In this document: piece by piece, positions 12,701 through 25,330 of the stretch
How positions within the stretch are numbered: position 1 is the first letter of the stretch
Layout: each line of letters begins with the position of its first letter
Assembly: GCF_004798865.1 (NCBI RefSeq)
Contig: NW_025336087.1
Coordinates: forward strand, 53,305,146 to 53,369,145
DNA length: 64,000 nt
Source: Varanus komodoensis
Taxonomy: Eukaryota; Chordata; Lepidosauria; Squamata; Varanidae
Direction of reading: 5' to 3'
Translations under genes and position numbers: made by a program
The notes under the pieces: model-generated
The model's input: the letters and a program-made list of their open reading frames with translations, nothing else
What the model was told of the DNA's origin: nothing
Databases searched by the model: none

Positions 12701-15700
12701 TACCAATCAAAAGCCACCTCAGCAAAAGAGTCAGCTTAAAAGCCCACAGCCTGCCTAAATAAAAATAGATTTTCTTGTTTCTAGAAACAACAGAGATACA
12801 GCAAGCAAGTCCAGAGCCTGGGAGCAACCACTATGAAGGCCCTATTTCGCATTTCCAGCAAATATGCCTGCCGTGGGGGCAGACAAGGAGAAAGTCCTCT
12901 TTTGCGGATCCTAAAAACCTGGCAGGTTCATATGGGAGGATTCCATCTAGTGACTGGCCTGGTCCCAGGTTGTGGGGGTCGTTCAGTCTGAGCCAGCACT
13001 TTGAACTTTGTCTGGAAACAGACCGCACACCAGTAAAGCAGCGATAAGGCAGTCACGGGTTCCTCATAACCTTCTCTGGCCATCTGGCTAGCAGGAGCAT
13101 TCTGGCACAGCCAATGTCTCCGAAGGCTTTCAGAGGCACCCTTGCACAAAGCACACTGAAGTTCCCTGCAGGAGATTGGATGAGCCCATGCAGCCACTTC
13201 TAGCATCAGCAGGAATGTGCAGGTTGATACACTGAAATGCACACCTGGCCTTCATGGACATCCCGGTGGAGGGCTGAATCCAGGGATGTGCCCAGCGTGA
13301 GTCTTCAAGAGGAATGGAGCACTAGAAAACACAGACTGAATCCTCATTCCTAATCAGACCTCAGCTGACCAGGGACATCTCTCTCTTGTGTCCACTAAAT
13401 TTCCTTTTGTTGGCCCTCTTCTAGCCTTTTGAAGGCATTGCACGGCCCAGGTGAGAACTTGATTGGATAACTTCTTGGATTTAGGAAGAAAAGACAGAGT
13501 ATGGGACCATCCGTATACTGGTGGTGCCAGTCCCTCAACCTCTGGATGACTTCTCCTAGTGGTTTTGGGGGGATTCGAAGGATCCTGAGGGACACCACAG
13601 GCCACTGGAATCTCCCAGCACCATCTTCTGGAAGTGCCTCTTCAAGAAGAACCAAAGCCAATGGAAAATGGAATTTTGGAAGTATATAGTTAATTACAAT
13701 AATCTCTTCTATTAGGTTGCTTTATTGTTCAGGGATATGAGGAAATGATCATGCCCACTAAACCCCAAATTGCTGCAGCTTTACAAATACATTTATAAAA
13801 TGTATCTGCTTGCCCAAACATCCCATTGCCACATCTGTGGTCCTTGAAAGTACACACACAACCTTTTCTAGCTCATCACCTGGATGGCATTCTTAACTTG
13901 CCAAAACTAAGCAAGGAAGTGCCTATTTACCCTAATTAAAACTAGGAATCCATATATACATGGAAAGATACTTGCTGGTTAAAACAGGAAAACATAGCCC
14001 CTCTCATGCCTTCCCAAAGATTTCCATTAAGAATGAAAATCCCAGGACTAACAAGGAGGATCCCTGTTTTGTCAGATGTAATTCCAGTAGCAGCTAGCAG
14101 AAAATTAAAGAAAAGAATGAAAGCAAGCAAGTGAGCTCCATGAAAGCTCATGAGGTTCACTGAAGATGGAGTTTAACATTTATGGGACCAGCCCTTCCAG
14201 ACTTGAAACACACAGTTGTCCTGTGTTGTCAGTACTGTATAAAAGGCCGCCGTCCCACAGCAACCAATTTTGTGGCGGTGCCCAAAGCTATTCCTCTGAA
14301 TTCCAGATGTGTCCAAGGGACCACAAAGGTCCCTAGCCACAGACTTTCTTGAGTTATGTTCACTGTTTAGTGATGGAACATACCAGATTTCTACACTATT
14401 TGTAGAAATGAGGCTTGCAGTAGTTGCAGAAAATACATTTCGCTTATTAGCAGCACAAGAAGCCAAAATCTTGAACCCCATGTATGTGAGCAGGAATCAC
14501 AGGAGCTTTGCTTATTTGAAACACTAACACAAACCCTGAATGTCAGCCACAAATCTTACTGAAAGCTTAAAACTCTGCTGATGTGGGAATGCATAATGTA
14601 AAATAAAACAGCTGTTTTTCCCAGAGGTGATGATTTTACGAAATGTAGCAATTGTTATTACAAGAACAAAGTCAGTAAACAGAACTACACACAAAACAAC
14701 AGAAAAAGAAATATTTTCATATTAAGAGAATTCCCAAATGGCTGCTTGAAAGAGATGAGAAAATGCTCCATAAAAGTAGGACCACGTCTGGCAGTTTCAG
14801 AGCCTTCTGCCCACTTTCTGGACAGCTTTCCTAGTGGCCCCGAATTTCCTTGTCCATTTTTTTGCACATGGGTAAAAACGATGAAGCCAGTATGAGATGG
14901 AAACAATGCCTGGCTGTGCCTGTGTGTCTAATAGGGCAAACCCTGTGAGTGACGGGCTCATTATTTGTCCATCTGCTTCTAAGGCCGCTCTTGAATTATA
15001 ATAAGCAAACACTGTATTTACGCAGCAGCAACAGCCTGTCTTTTGCTCAACTGCCCATCTCCTAACTTTATCAATGTGGGGGTTTCCCGCCAACAAAGTT
15101 GACAAGGTTTCTGCATGTTTACTTTTCTCATAAGAGGCTTTCTAAAACTTTTTTTAGAGTCTCTTGGAAGATTGGCCAAGTGTTCAACACTCCAGAGGGG
15201 AAAGGGCAATTGCTTGACATAGTGAACCAGATTTTTTCAAAGGACTTGCTGGCACTCCGTCATCCTCTGTACTAGGCACGGGGTCAAGCTGTGGGTCACG
15301 TTAATCACTCTCTTTTCTAAAAAGTGTGCTTAATGCTGCCACGTTCATTTGGAAGGAAAAACAGTCTTGTGGGGCCTCCAGTTTGTAACATATTGTAAGC
15401 ACTGACACCAGTTAGTGTGAGGTTCTATAGAATGTATACTGAATAGAAATCCAGACCAGAAAAGGGAAAACTAAGCTCAGTTTTCTGGATGGCCAGCTTA
15501 ACACATTGGCCCACAAGGCTACACTACAATGTGTTTGCCCCTTAATTCATTGGCCCACAAGGCCAGAACCACGCCAGGAGGTACCAGTTCTGAAAATGCT
15601 GCCTCACTGCAGCCACCTCACTTGAGTGCTTCAACGAAGAAGGGTGGGCAGTCCTCCGAATTTCAGGTGGAAGCACGTTCAAGGCAAGGCTTCAATGGTG

Positions 15701-16711
15701 GAACAAGCTCCACCCTCAAAGGCTTCACCTTGGCCACCAACCGGAATAACTTCAGAAGGGGATTGGCATATTTATGGAGGGGAACCCTAGCCCTGATGAC
15801 TGGTCATGCTGACTTCAGTATTGGGGGGCTGTTCCCCTGTGTGCAGCAGCCATGCCTATATTTTCCCTTAGATCTTCAGCCATTTGTATGCCCCTACACA
15901 CTTCCTCGTGGGCTCTGTTCTTCAAACCCTCTGTTCATGGTCGTATCTGTTGTCCCCTCCCGGTGTCATCAGCAGGCAAGTACGGTAGTTGTCTCATCAC
16001 ACCAGGAGATGTTCATCTCCATGCATGCTCTGATCATATATATCAGGAGTAGGTAACCTCAGGCTTCTGGTGCCCCAGAACTTCCTAAATTAGCCCTGAT
16101 CAGGAGTAGTTTGGTAGCTTACCAGTTCTTGTGCATCCCCCCAACACTCATGCTCCAAGGTTGACATCTCTCTCCTAAGGTTTGATTACTGGCACTTTCC
16201 CAGCTGGACACTATCCTACGGTGATGCTTCTGTTCTCGTGCCTCTTCTTCAGTCCCAACCCGGAGTGGAATGCACCCCTGCCAGCTTTCCCAAATTGGAA
16301 TCTGGTGCTCAGGCCGAAAGTGGTCCAATATCTGTGCTAGTCAATGCATCTGTTGCTCACAGGACCTTTTGTGGCAGCCCAGGACTGATCTGGGATATTG
16401 GCTTCCTCTCAGTCCAGCTATAATTAGCTTCCCAAAAGTGCAGCTTATTGCAAACAGAAATCCTTTTTGGGACCTGCTTTTCCTTCCAGATGAACTTCCA
16501 AAGCCATGTTCAACCCATATTTAAAGCAACGTGTCATTTGGCCCTCCATGCGCAGTAAGAACAAAGAGTACCCCACCTTTTCCTCACATCCTTGGGCTTT
16601 TAAGGCTGTCAAAAAGGGACAGTCTGCATCTCAAGCTGCTTGCTTTTGACAGCTGTCTAGAGAAGCAAGCAAACGTCTTTCCCACCTGGGCACTTCAATT
16701 GAAGTCAGAGC

Positions 16712-16770
16712 TCTGCACGCTTACTCTTGAGTAACAAAGCAAGTAAGAGCCCCATGTAATTAATGGGAGG
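16712..16770. repeat. Fragment of 'gggagtaagcccc' dispersed repeat
   Basis: 'gcacgcttactcttgagtaa' and 'aagtaagagccccatgtaat' resemble two parts of the repeat at 35348-35434. Diverged. Confidence 0.4.
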
Positions 16771-18133
16771 TATCTGCTGACCCGACTGCCCTCCTGCCTC
16801 ATTTTAAATGTTGCACAAAGACTTCTAACAAATAAAGCCAATCAGATTAAATGGCTAGTCAAATGCATGAGGAAATGTTGTTGCTATCTGAATAACAATG
16901 CAAAAGCAAAGGTCCAAGTAAAACAAAAGAGCACTTTACTGTTTTGTTAGGTATCCTTAAGCAGCAGCAATCACCCTCATTCATGAGAAATCAAGGCCTG
17001 CCTGGATGTCTCGCCATCTCAGGAATGCCGTCTCACGACTTGCTGGAACACACGAGGCCTATTTTTCTTTGAACAACTGCATCTTTCCTGTCGGCACAAC
17101 ATGGAGAAATGAAAAATGAGCCACTTGGCTGAGACTAAAATGTGTTTGCAAGAATGAACCTAAGTGTGAAGTTAAGTTTTCAAATCTTTCTGCACAAGGC
17201 TTGCTCACACTGTATGCAGTCCTGCCATACATTCAACACGCTGTTACTTAGAGCGCAATTTAGCATTCCAGTGGAGGGTGCCAGAGCGATCAGCATCCCG
17301 CTGTAAAGGTGCACCTTGGTCAGCCACTGTAGGGCAGTGTATTCGCACACCTCCACTGTCTGGCTGCATATCTTCGCCCGACGGCTTGGAGCAGAAAGAG
17401 TGAATGGATGCCGCTGAAAAGCAACAGCCCAGAGACATGCGAGGGTTCTGGGAGGGCTTGTTTCCCCAGGAAAGGCAGCCCTGAGTGGAGCAGTCATCCA
17501 GCGCTGAGCATGCATATGTGAATACATGAGCCATTCCTAATCAGTGTAATAATTACAGGTCTCCCAAGCATAATCCAGAATACTGGAATATTAGCAGCCA
17601 TTGTGCCATGCTTTTCAAGTGCTTACAAAATGAGCTTCTGTGCCAGGAAAGAATGGACAGTCTGAAAGATCTCCTGAAGGAGTGTCTCAGCTCCTCATCT
17701 TGTAAAAGAGGAAAGGGCTCGTTATGACTTCATAATGAGTTTGGTTGCAGAAAATAAAAGCTGCAAAATAGGAAGTTTCGGTATTATTTTTGAAAGGTTT
17801 TCCCTAGTTAACTGTACTCTCTGAAGATCAAAAGTTGAGCCCACTACTTTGATGCACCTATCTGCTGTAGAGGCACTGGAATATTTCCCGGCAAAGCTAT
17901 GTTTTTCTTGCAGAATAATTAATCTCCTTCTGGTGAAACAGCAGGAAATGCACTGCATGTTCAACTAGGATGTATGATGTCATAAAATCCATTCCATCCA
18001 GGTTTTATGGATTGTCAGATGCCTTTCATTCGCACATCTGCTTATTGAGAGAACCAGATCTTGGAAAATGCATGTGTGTGCTTTTGCACAAATTTGCACA
18101 TTTCTGTGCATTTAGAATCCTGAAAATTTACAA

Positions 18134-18145
18134 CCCCCCCCCCCC
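18134..18145. repeat. C12 homopolymer
   Basis: Twelve C in a row. The run length is likely error-prone in the assembly. Confidence 0.9.
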
Positions 18146-18679
18146 AATACATATAACTCCCCAAATCTTCACACTTTAGCCTATGGGGAAGATAAAAATG
18201 TTTGGCTGGTGAGTTTTGTTTTCACTGAAAAGGATAATCCAACAGCGCATGATTTCACTTAGCAATTATTGCATAACTTGTTCAGTATAGAATGGCATGC
18301 TAAGGCACTAGTCCTCAGCATCTTAAGCAGTACTGGTGAGACAGCATGTGTGGAAAAATTCCTTCATTTTACTTCAAAGTGCCTTATCTCCCAGCAACTC
18401 TCTGCTTAAGCTTCCAACCACCACCATTAAATGTTCCACACTTATCCATGTATTACTCCAGCTTTCCCAAATGTAATGCCTTCTAAATGTGTTGGTCTAT
18501 GACTTCCAGCATTCCAAGTCAACGGGGACTTTTCAGTAGTGGCCCGGAGATTGAAACTCTGACCTGGGGAAAGTTTGTTTTATATCTCCCCTTGTGACTT
18601 TTTGATGGTAAAACTCTTTTTCTGAGAGTTTTTCTTTTTAAAAGAAGGAAGTCGACCCTGACTGTACTTTAGAAGTTTA

Positions 18680-18916
18680 GGTACTAAAGCTGAAGCTCAA
18701 ATACTTTGGCCACCTAATGAGAGGGGAGGAAAAGACTCTGATGCTGGGAAAGATTGAAGGCAAAAGGAGGAGGGGATGGCAGAGGATGAGGTGACTGGAT
18801 GGGTGTGGGGTTGGGTGAACTCCAGGAGAAGGTGGAGGACTGGAGAACCTGGAGAAATGTTGTCCATGCGAAGAGTCGGGCACAACTTTGCAGTTGAACA
18901 AACAAAGAAAAAAGAA
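18680..18916 (+). mobile_element. RTE/BovB LINE, 3' end
   Basis: The sequence matches the 3' end of BovB: 'aaatactttggccacctaat' (a YFGHLM-type motif), 'ctgatgctgggaaagattga', 'ggcaaaaggaggaggggatg', 'gtccatgcgaagagtcgggc', then 'acaactttgcagttgaacaa' and an A-rich tail. BovB is a horizontally transferred LINE family common in squamates. Only the last roughly 240 bp of the element is present, so this is a heavily 5'-truncated copy. No clear target duplication was found. Confidence 0.88.
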
Positions 18917-19559
18917 GGTCCATTTTCTGGACCTTCTCCTGATGAGGGAGCCCTTGGTGGAGTCCCAGGCTTCACCTTCTGCCAACGTGAGTGGCTGTTC
19001 TTCCTGGTGGCTGGAGGTTTGTCGACCACCCACATTCCTGCCTCTCCCTCTGATCAGAAATAATAGCAGGGTTTCCCCTGGGCATCACTCACTACCCCAC
19101 TGGGAATCCTCACTGTTCTCATTGGTTGTAGGGAAGAGCCAAGATTCCCTCCAGGGGAAATGTGTCTGTGAACAGGGCTTGGAAACCGATCCTCAAGCCT
19201 TCCTGGAACCCCAATCCCCTGCGATCTGGAGCAGATGAAAAGCAGATTTCTGGGGAAGAGTTGACCCTGCAGCACCCCTTGATGTAGGGCCACACCTCAA
19301 ATCTGTGCCACCCTCAACAGACAGCAAAGGGCCCAAATCTCTTCTTAGATGGGGATCCATGATCCTTAGATTTTAACTAAATTAAACACACCCACCCACA
19401 CCCCACCCACATTTGTTGCATTGGCTCCAAATGCTTGGAAAGCAGCACTTGAGCCAATCCTACTGGACATTTTTCCTGCTTTCTGTGGATGATTTCCAAA
19501 GCAGTTCACTTCATCTTTAATTGCAAGTCTGAAATGAGCTATTTGGCTGGGGCAAAAAC
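18917..19559. other. Unassigned DNA
   Basis: I see no gene. C-rich 'cacccacccacaccccaccc' runs near 19389-19410. Confidence 0.5.
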
Positions 19560-20050
19560 TCTCCAGCTCCAGCCTCCCTCACGAATTAGCACAGCTGACC
19601 CAGCTCGCCTTGGCTGCCTGCGTGCTAACTGGGTGATCAATTTTTTTTAATGCTTAGAATGTGTTGGCCTGCTCTAATGTGTGAGTCCTGTTGTTAATTA
19701 CTCAGAGAAAGATGAACAATCAAATGGGGAGTCTGCGTGTGTGCCTTCTGCGCGTGTGTGCTTTTAAAGGAGCAACTCCCCGACTCTCATTAATCATCGG
19801 CAATCGGCCGCTGAATCTCCATGGAGACCCTCCTCCCGCACAGCCGCACTCTCGTCAGCTTCCTAATGGCTACCTGCGGAAAGTGGCCGGCTGTGCCAGC
19901 AAGTGGTGCTCTGCTGAAGCCAGTTATTTTGCTGGAGTGCCTGCCATTTCATTCACAGGAAGAAGGCCGGCCGGCCGGCCAACCGACCGACACACAGCCA
20001 AACTCTCTTTTTCAGGAATTTAATGCACAACAACATGCATAAAAGTCTGA
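19560..20050. other. CpG-rich unique patch, candidate conserved non-coding element
   Basis: This stretch is unlike its repeat-rich surroundings. It holds 'cattaatcatcggcaatcggc' type sequence, many CpGs between 19780 and 19990, several homeobox-like TAAT cores (19692-19790), and ends in a (GGCC)n run at 19966-19981. That pattern fits a vertebrate developmental enhancer, but CpG richness alone is not proof. The overlapping open frames at 19691-20042 show no protein signature. Confidence 0.3.
19966..19981. repeat. (GGCC)n run
   Basis: Four GGCC units followed by 'aaccgaccgac'. Self-complementary, so able to fold back. Confidence 0.85.
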
Positions 20051-21235
20051 GTTACCGTAAGAATAATTGGTATTTACATGGCATTTTATATGTTCAGAAT
20101 GCACTACAGAAATTAACTAATTGATCCATAGAACACTGTGGCAAAAGACAAAATGAAGAATGGCACACACACACTGAATATAATAGACTCATTTGAGTAT
20201 TCCTAAAGGGTTCACTGTAAAGTCCTGTTCATTATGCCAATTCCCTAAATTAGGTGGGTTTTCTTCATTTCACTCCAAGTGTTCATTGCATAGATTTCTT
20301 GCTGTGTATCATTCCATTTAGATGTTCCCTAATTGTTTACACTATGAGGACAATGCTACAGCACAATGACCTGTTTTATTGTGTCATTACCCACCTTACT
20401 AGAACTTAATTGCTTTTTTACTATTACAGTGTGAACAACAAGGACAGAAGTGATAATTTTCTTCCAGAAGCAGTCAGCAGTCTGGGAAGCAGTCAGCTAA
20501 TTTCACTCGGTGATGGGCCGCATAGTATAGGGTTCCACAGAAGCCTCTTAGGGGTTCTGTGAAAAATCTCAAAAATCAAATTTAAAACAGATTTTAAAAT
20601 GAAGCCACATGAGGTCAACTATTCAATTGCCAGTTGGCATCCAAGCAGCAAACAAGGAAATGCATCATGTCATTTGGTTCCTAGGACTCTATTGCATAGT
20701 GTTGGGAACAATCAAAAGAATTCATTTGGGGTATTACCATATAATCGTTTGATTCATTTATTATATTTAAAAGTAGTTCTCTTTATTTCCGAACCTACTA
20801 CATTATGCAAAGTACTCAGGCAAAAGGAGCAGACGAAAGAAGGAAGAATGTTGTGGGTTCACAATGCTTAGGGATGGAGTTAGGGTTCCACAGAAAACAA
20901 ATGTCTTCAGAAAGTTTCCATGACTGGAAAAGTTTGAGAATGGTGGTTAGGCTGCTGGGCAAGTATTTAGAGACTCCGGTTTCAATTGCCCCTGAGACGT
21001 GAGGTTTGCTGAGCAAAATTGGGCCTCAGGACACAATCCTGTGCAACTTTGAACTGACTAAGAGGCCTACAAATCCATGCTGGGAACTGTCGTCCTTCCT
21101 TCTGGGTACGCATTCCAACCCATCACATTTTCTGCCTAGCTCCCCTTCCAAAGTTTCTAACTAGAAATGTTGTTTCCAGAGAAATGGACACCATCTCTAC
21201 TAACTTCTTGCAAGCTCCTTTCTCCAAGTGGAACT
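20051..21235. other. Unassigned DNA
   Basis: I see no gene. 'agggttccacagaa' occurs twice (20530 and 20882 region), possibly from a decayed repeat. Confidence 0.5.
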
Positions 21236-23420
21236 AAATCTGCCAGTCACTGAAAATTCCCGCTGCCAGCTTCTGCTGCTTCATTTCCAACAGTGGAAGC
21301 AGTTGTGGCTGTGTCAGTATCAGAAGGTGAGATACAGGACCCTTCTCCATTGTAGGATGAGAGGATTCAGGGAAGTATTCATTGTGGGAGACTCTAGATT
21401 CATGAAGCACACCTGCATCTTGCATGCAGTGGTCTAGACCCTTCTTACTATGCTCCATAGCTTTGCAGATCTCAGCTTTAGCATCACCATGGTGCTGTTT
21501 GATGGATAAGCCAGTGGCTTACTCGTGCAGGCCTGAGGATGATATTTTCCATGTACCTTCAGGCTTGGTATTCATCCTATCACCAAGGTCACCAGATGCA
21601 GAGCCACCGTTTTGGGGTCTCTGCAAGGAACCTCACAAGTATGTTACCTGGTGACAACACCCACATCTGATGGAGAAGATTATCCTTTGGTCTCTGCCTC
21701 TTGCTCATCAGTGGCCCAGATGTTGTCATCCAGATGCAGCTGCATCATTCATGACCTGACATCTCTATCAGAAACCCTCAGCCTTTTCTCTGTTCTGATG
21801 ATCTGAATGGGCCCGGTTATGAGCTTTGACACTCCGAGCCAATTCAACAAGCATAAAATCCAGTATTGACGCTGTATCAATGGCCATGTCAACACCAACT
21901 ACAGCACCTTTCCATCCTACCTGCTTCAGAAAGTGCAATGATCATGGAAGGCCCCATCCTCTGTGGCACCTAATTCCAAATCTAGAAAATATGTGCAGGG
22001 TACAGCAAAAGGACACAGCTTTTCTTTTCAAGCATCTCTGCCCAAAGTCAGTCATTGTGAGGACTGAGATCACACATGGTATGCACATCATCTGTGGCAG
22101 AGGAGGATACAGGCTATATTTAATGAGAGAGCATCTATATTCATCAGCTGCTCTGGGGCTCCAAGTGGCAAATGATCTAGCTACTGTGCTCTAATATTAG
22201 CCATTCCTTCAGGGGAAGGAGCTCCCAGAGGACTATTTCCCAGAGGACCCATTCCAAGCTAAAGTTACCTGCTTGTTCCACCAACAGATAAAAGCGGCGC
22301 AGCATCAGACAGACGGCAATGCCTGGTTTTGATTTGCAGGACTTTCATCAGAGCCCCGATTCCACACGGAGAACCTAGCATTTGAAGGGAAGGGCCTTTT
22401 CAGTGCAAAAGCTTATGTTGCAATGCACTCTGCCCAGAAAGCCAGAACCTCAGCCTGAGAAATGGCCTCGAATCAATCCACTCTTCCTTTTAAACAAATT
22501 AAGTGGGCCAGACAGTCTCCCTTAATCCATGCAAACCACAGGCCAATTGTCCATTCTGTCCACAAGCATCTTCAATTTTAAGAAGACAATATACCTCCAC
22601 AGTCTGACCTTCGACTTCACTCTTTTTTTGTCTTTCTGCCAATTTTGAGCCCCATCTTTCCTCATTATTTTCAGCTTGGCAGTCAGTAATGTATGAATCC
22701 TGGGTTCTTACCATTATTCAGGACTGAGTTTGAGGTCCTCCATCACCTGGGTGTCTGGTGTACCATTTCATCATTACCCTTGTTGGACTTGGAAGTACAT
22801 TCTCTTCTTTTAAAGGTCACAGTGTCACACGCCCTTTTCATCAGCTACTGGATCGTTTCTACTCCAGGTTGAGAAGCCCTCTGCTTCCCCTCTGGAGTCA
22901 GCCCTCCACACATTCAATGCCTGTTGGGAATTGGCATTTTACCTAGCTTGGACTAAGACTTTTTGTTAATCGCAACTCCTGCTTCTGTGCTAACGAAGGT
23001 GGTCAAAAGGAACTCCCTATCTCCTCCCTGAAGCTTGTGTCCTGAACTGTTGAGACAATAAAACTGGCCCATAATCTAACCAAATTGTGTATCTCTTACA
23101 ATCTAAGAGCACATTCCACTCGGGAGACTGTTAACTCTATAGCATTTATTTGTCAAGGCATTTCTTTGCTTGAGTGATGTCATGCAGCTATCTGGTCTAT
23201 CCTGTCTATGATCATTAGACAGTATTGGCTAGCTGTCCATTCCAGGGTGCCACAAAATTTGGCCAAGTAGTTTCATCATCTACACTGCAATGATGACACC
23301 ATTCCACTTCCAGTAAACTAGCTTGTTTATTGCCCGTATGTGATACACAGAGACCACAAAGAAGAAATATGTGTTGCTTACCTGCAACCTTAGTTCCAGA
23401 AATTTTGAAAGAAACATTAG
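21236..23420 (+). mobile_element. DIRS-like retroelement fossil
   Basis: A decayed tyrosine-recombinase retroelement of DIRS type. The gag-like part is best seen at 21640-22200, where the plus-strand reading contains YPLVSASCSSV, QKDTAFLF and LYSSAALGLQVAN, blocks I associate with the gag-like ORF of vertebrate DIRS elements. The 3' side near 23345-23395 has 'cacagagaccacaaagaaga' and 'ttgcttacctgcaacc', a terminal signature seen in reptile copies of this kind. The pol region between is not clearly readable. The element is broken many times over and looks old. The class is from motif memory; boundaries are approximate. Confidence 0.5.
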
Positions 23421-24506
23421 TGGATTTTGAAATCATTTAGAATGTCATTATGCCTTTTTATTGGTATATCTGTGTACAGATGGAGTACAGATCTATGTAG
23501 AGAGCCTTTTGCTGAGGAGCAACTGGAAAGCTTTATTGACAGAGCTTTGGACTAACTCGCTTCCCTTGCTAAAATATCAAGGTTGAACCTATGAAAAAGT
23601 GATCAGCCGGATTCTACACAGATTAACCTTTGTACAACAATCCAGTCCAAAGGCAAATCCTTAAAGGGCATCTCCTATTAAATCGGGGTTTGTAGGGCAA
23701 TAGTCCAGTTAACCTTTCTCTACCCCATTTTAGGTAGCTAAGCAGAAAGATAAAATGTTGCATTACATTAGTAATTATTGCCCTTTTAATTTCCCTAAAA
23801 GAACCCTAGTTATGGGACATTTCAGTTTTACATGAAAACAGCAGTGCTTTGCTGTCTGGGGAAATTTTGTTATTTGAACAGAAGAATGGGGAGTCCGAGT
23901 TTTTCCCTGCTTTGAAAGATGAGCCCATCCCTCTCTTTCATTCACTTCCTTTAAATGCATCTAAAATTAATATTAAGGTTTGGTCGTGCTAATACAGATG
24001 CGGAAACTGTTCAACAAACAGATTGCAATAGTGGTGACAACTTTATAAGGGAGAGCAAGTTTTTTCATCACCTTAATTCTTGAAAAGTAGGCTCCTATGA
24101 AACTTTCAACTGAAAAGGCCTGCCATTCCCAGCATGCCCCCGGCAGCTGGGGAGGCATGTATAGAATCATGCTTCCAATGTCTTGATCATGTCCACCTAG
24201 GGCAGCCATGTAGTCTGTGATGGTAGAAAGAAAGGCCTGATGCTCTACCATGCTAAGACTATAGCTGGTCCAGTAAATGGGACCATGGTTCACAAATATT
24301 ATGGAAGAGCAGGTGTGTATGTGCATCTTCTGGGTCAGGGATTGCCGGCAATGGGTGTGGATACAGCAGAGCACAAAGAGACATGTCTTCCCTGTCAATG
24401 AAGTTGGTTCCTGCATTGGTGCTTCCCAAATATCTAGGATGGGGACCCTACTTGCAGTGTTGAAAGTTTGGGCAAACACTGGACTTGCTCTTATGAGATT
24501 TCCCCC
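23421..24506. other. Unassigned DNA between two element fossils
   Basis: I see no gene. A 168-codon open frame on the minus strand at 23973-24479 has no domain I recognise, and an open frame overlaps it on the plus strand. Confidence 0.45.
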
Positions 24507-24720
24507 TGTGTGAAGAAGCAGTTCTTACTGGTTCTTTAAAGAAACCATTTTATTAATTAACTAGTATTAGTAATATTATTAATTTACTAGTTACTGTGCT
24601 GCATTGAGCTCTCCCCTCTTCTGAAGCTAGCCATGCCTAGCCCTCTAGCTAGTCTAAACCGATTCCTTGCTAACATCTGTGCAGATAAAAGACAGTACAC
24701 TATTCCGAAATCACTATCAT
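24507..24720 (-). repeat. LTR (3' LTR of the Ty3/Gypsy fossil)
   Basis: Aligns by eye with 28902-29100 ('gaagaagca', 'agagaaac/aaagaaac', 'taatyaactag', 'ccatgcct', 'ctattcc'). Similarity fades after about 24710, so the inner boundary is not fixed. Confidence 0.6.
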
Positions 24721-24934
24721 TTTACAACAATCAAATCAAATCAACATAATAGATTGAATAACAAATCTCAGCATTGCTAAAGTCTTTCTGGAGCTCTTAA
24801 TATTGTGCCTGTTCTATGAAGATCCACTTCAGGCTCCTTTCCAACAAAGGTAGGATTACAATCTTGTAGTTATTACAGCCTGCCTTCTGAAACATTTCTC
24901 TGATTCATTTGTAGCTGCCTGCTGGTCCTACATC

Positions 24935-25330
24935 TTTCAGACTGTGGTGCTGGAGAGGACTGTTGCACATCCTACAGTCTGCAAAAACCACAAACCAAGA
25001 AGTCCTAGGCCAAGCGCCATCAAAAGCTTGGCCTAGGACTTCTAATCAAAAATATCGTTTGAAGCCAAGATCACCAAACAGAGACTGTCATACTTTGGTC
25101 ATGTCATGAGAGCTGACTCACTCGAAAAGACAATCATGCTGGGAGTGATCAGTGGAAAAAGGAGAAGGGGTCACCCAACACCTATTGGCTGGACACCATA
25201 AAGACAGACACTGGAATGGACATGGTGGTCTTGAAGGAAGCGGTGTGAGACAGAGAGGCATGGAGAGCGATGATCCATAGAGGGGCCAGGGGTCAGACAC
25301 AACTGAACGGTTGACAATGACAGTGATGAC
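24935..25330 (+). mobile_element. RTE/BovB-type LINE fragment inserted in the Ty3/Gypsy fossil
   Basis: A 396-bp 5'-truncated LINE copy with perfect 14-bp flanking duplications, 'gctggtcctacatc', at 24921-24934 and 25331-25344. The plus-strand reading resembles the ORF2 end of RTE/BovB elements: CWRGLLHILQSAKTTNQ, then a sequence encoding a SYFGHVMRAD-type motif (25088-25120), then 'ctgggagtgatcagtggaaa' and 'aggggtcagacacaactgaa', with the tail 'gttgacaatgacagtgatga'. The reading needs frame changes, so it is dead. It contains a 16-bp perfect hairpin at 24999-25042. Confidence 0.8.
24999..25042. repeat. Perfect 16-bp inverted repeat (hairpin)
   Basis: Arms 'gaagtcctaggccaag' (24999-25014) and 'cttggcctaggacttc' (25027-25042) with a 12-base loop. 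It lies inside the LINE fragment and may mark a small inversion or template switch during insertion. Confidence 0.9.

Larger units (their letters stand above)
10263..18679. other. Unassigned DNA, long unique stretch
   Basis: I see no gene I can support. Notable items are a GC-rich block at 10420-10930 with short internal repeats ('gggcctcacc' doubled near 10817-10840), a (TTA)n run at 11459-11480, a C12 run at 18134-18145, a doubled 'attggcccacaaggc' at 15504 and 15549, and small dispersed-repeat fragments listed separately. An open frame on the minus strand at 17180-17527 has several CpGs but no domain I know. Confidence 0.45.

Noticed and set aside
16040-16110. Possible hAT-like fragment 'caggagtaggtaacctcagg'
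   Set aside because: Too short and diverged; the repeated 'atcaggagtag' nearby may be chance.
17180-17530. 115-codon minus-strand open frame in a CpG-bearing stretch
   Set aside because: A second frame is open over the same bases, and I recognise no domain or splice pattern.
23973-24479. 168-codon minus-strand open frame
   Set aside because: No recognisable domain, an overlapping open frame on the other strand, and position between two decayed elements.
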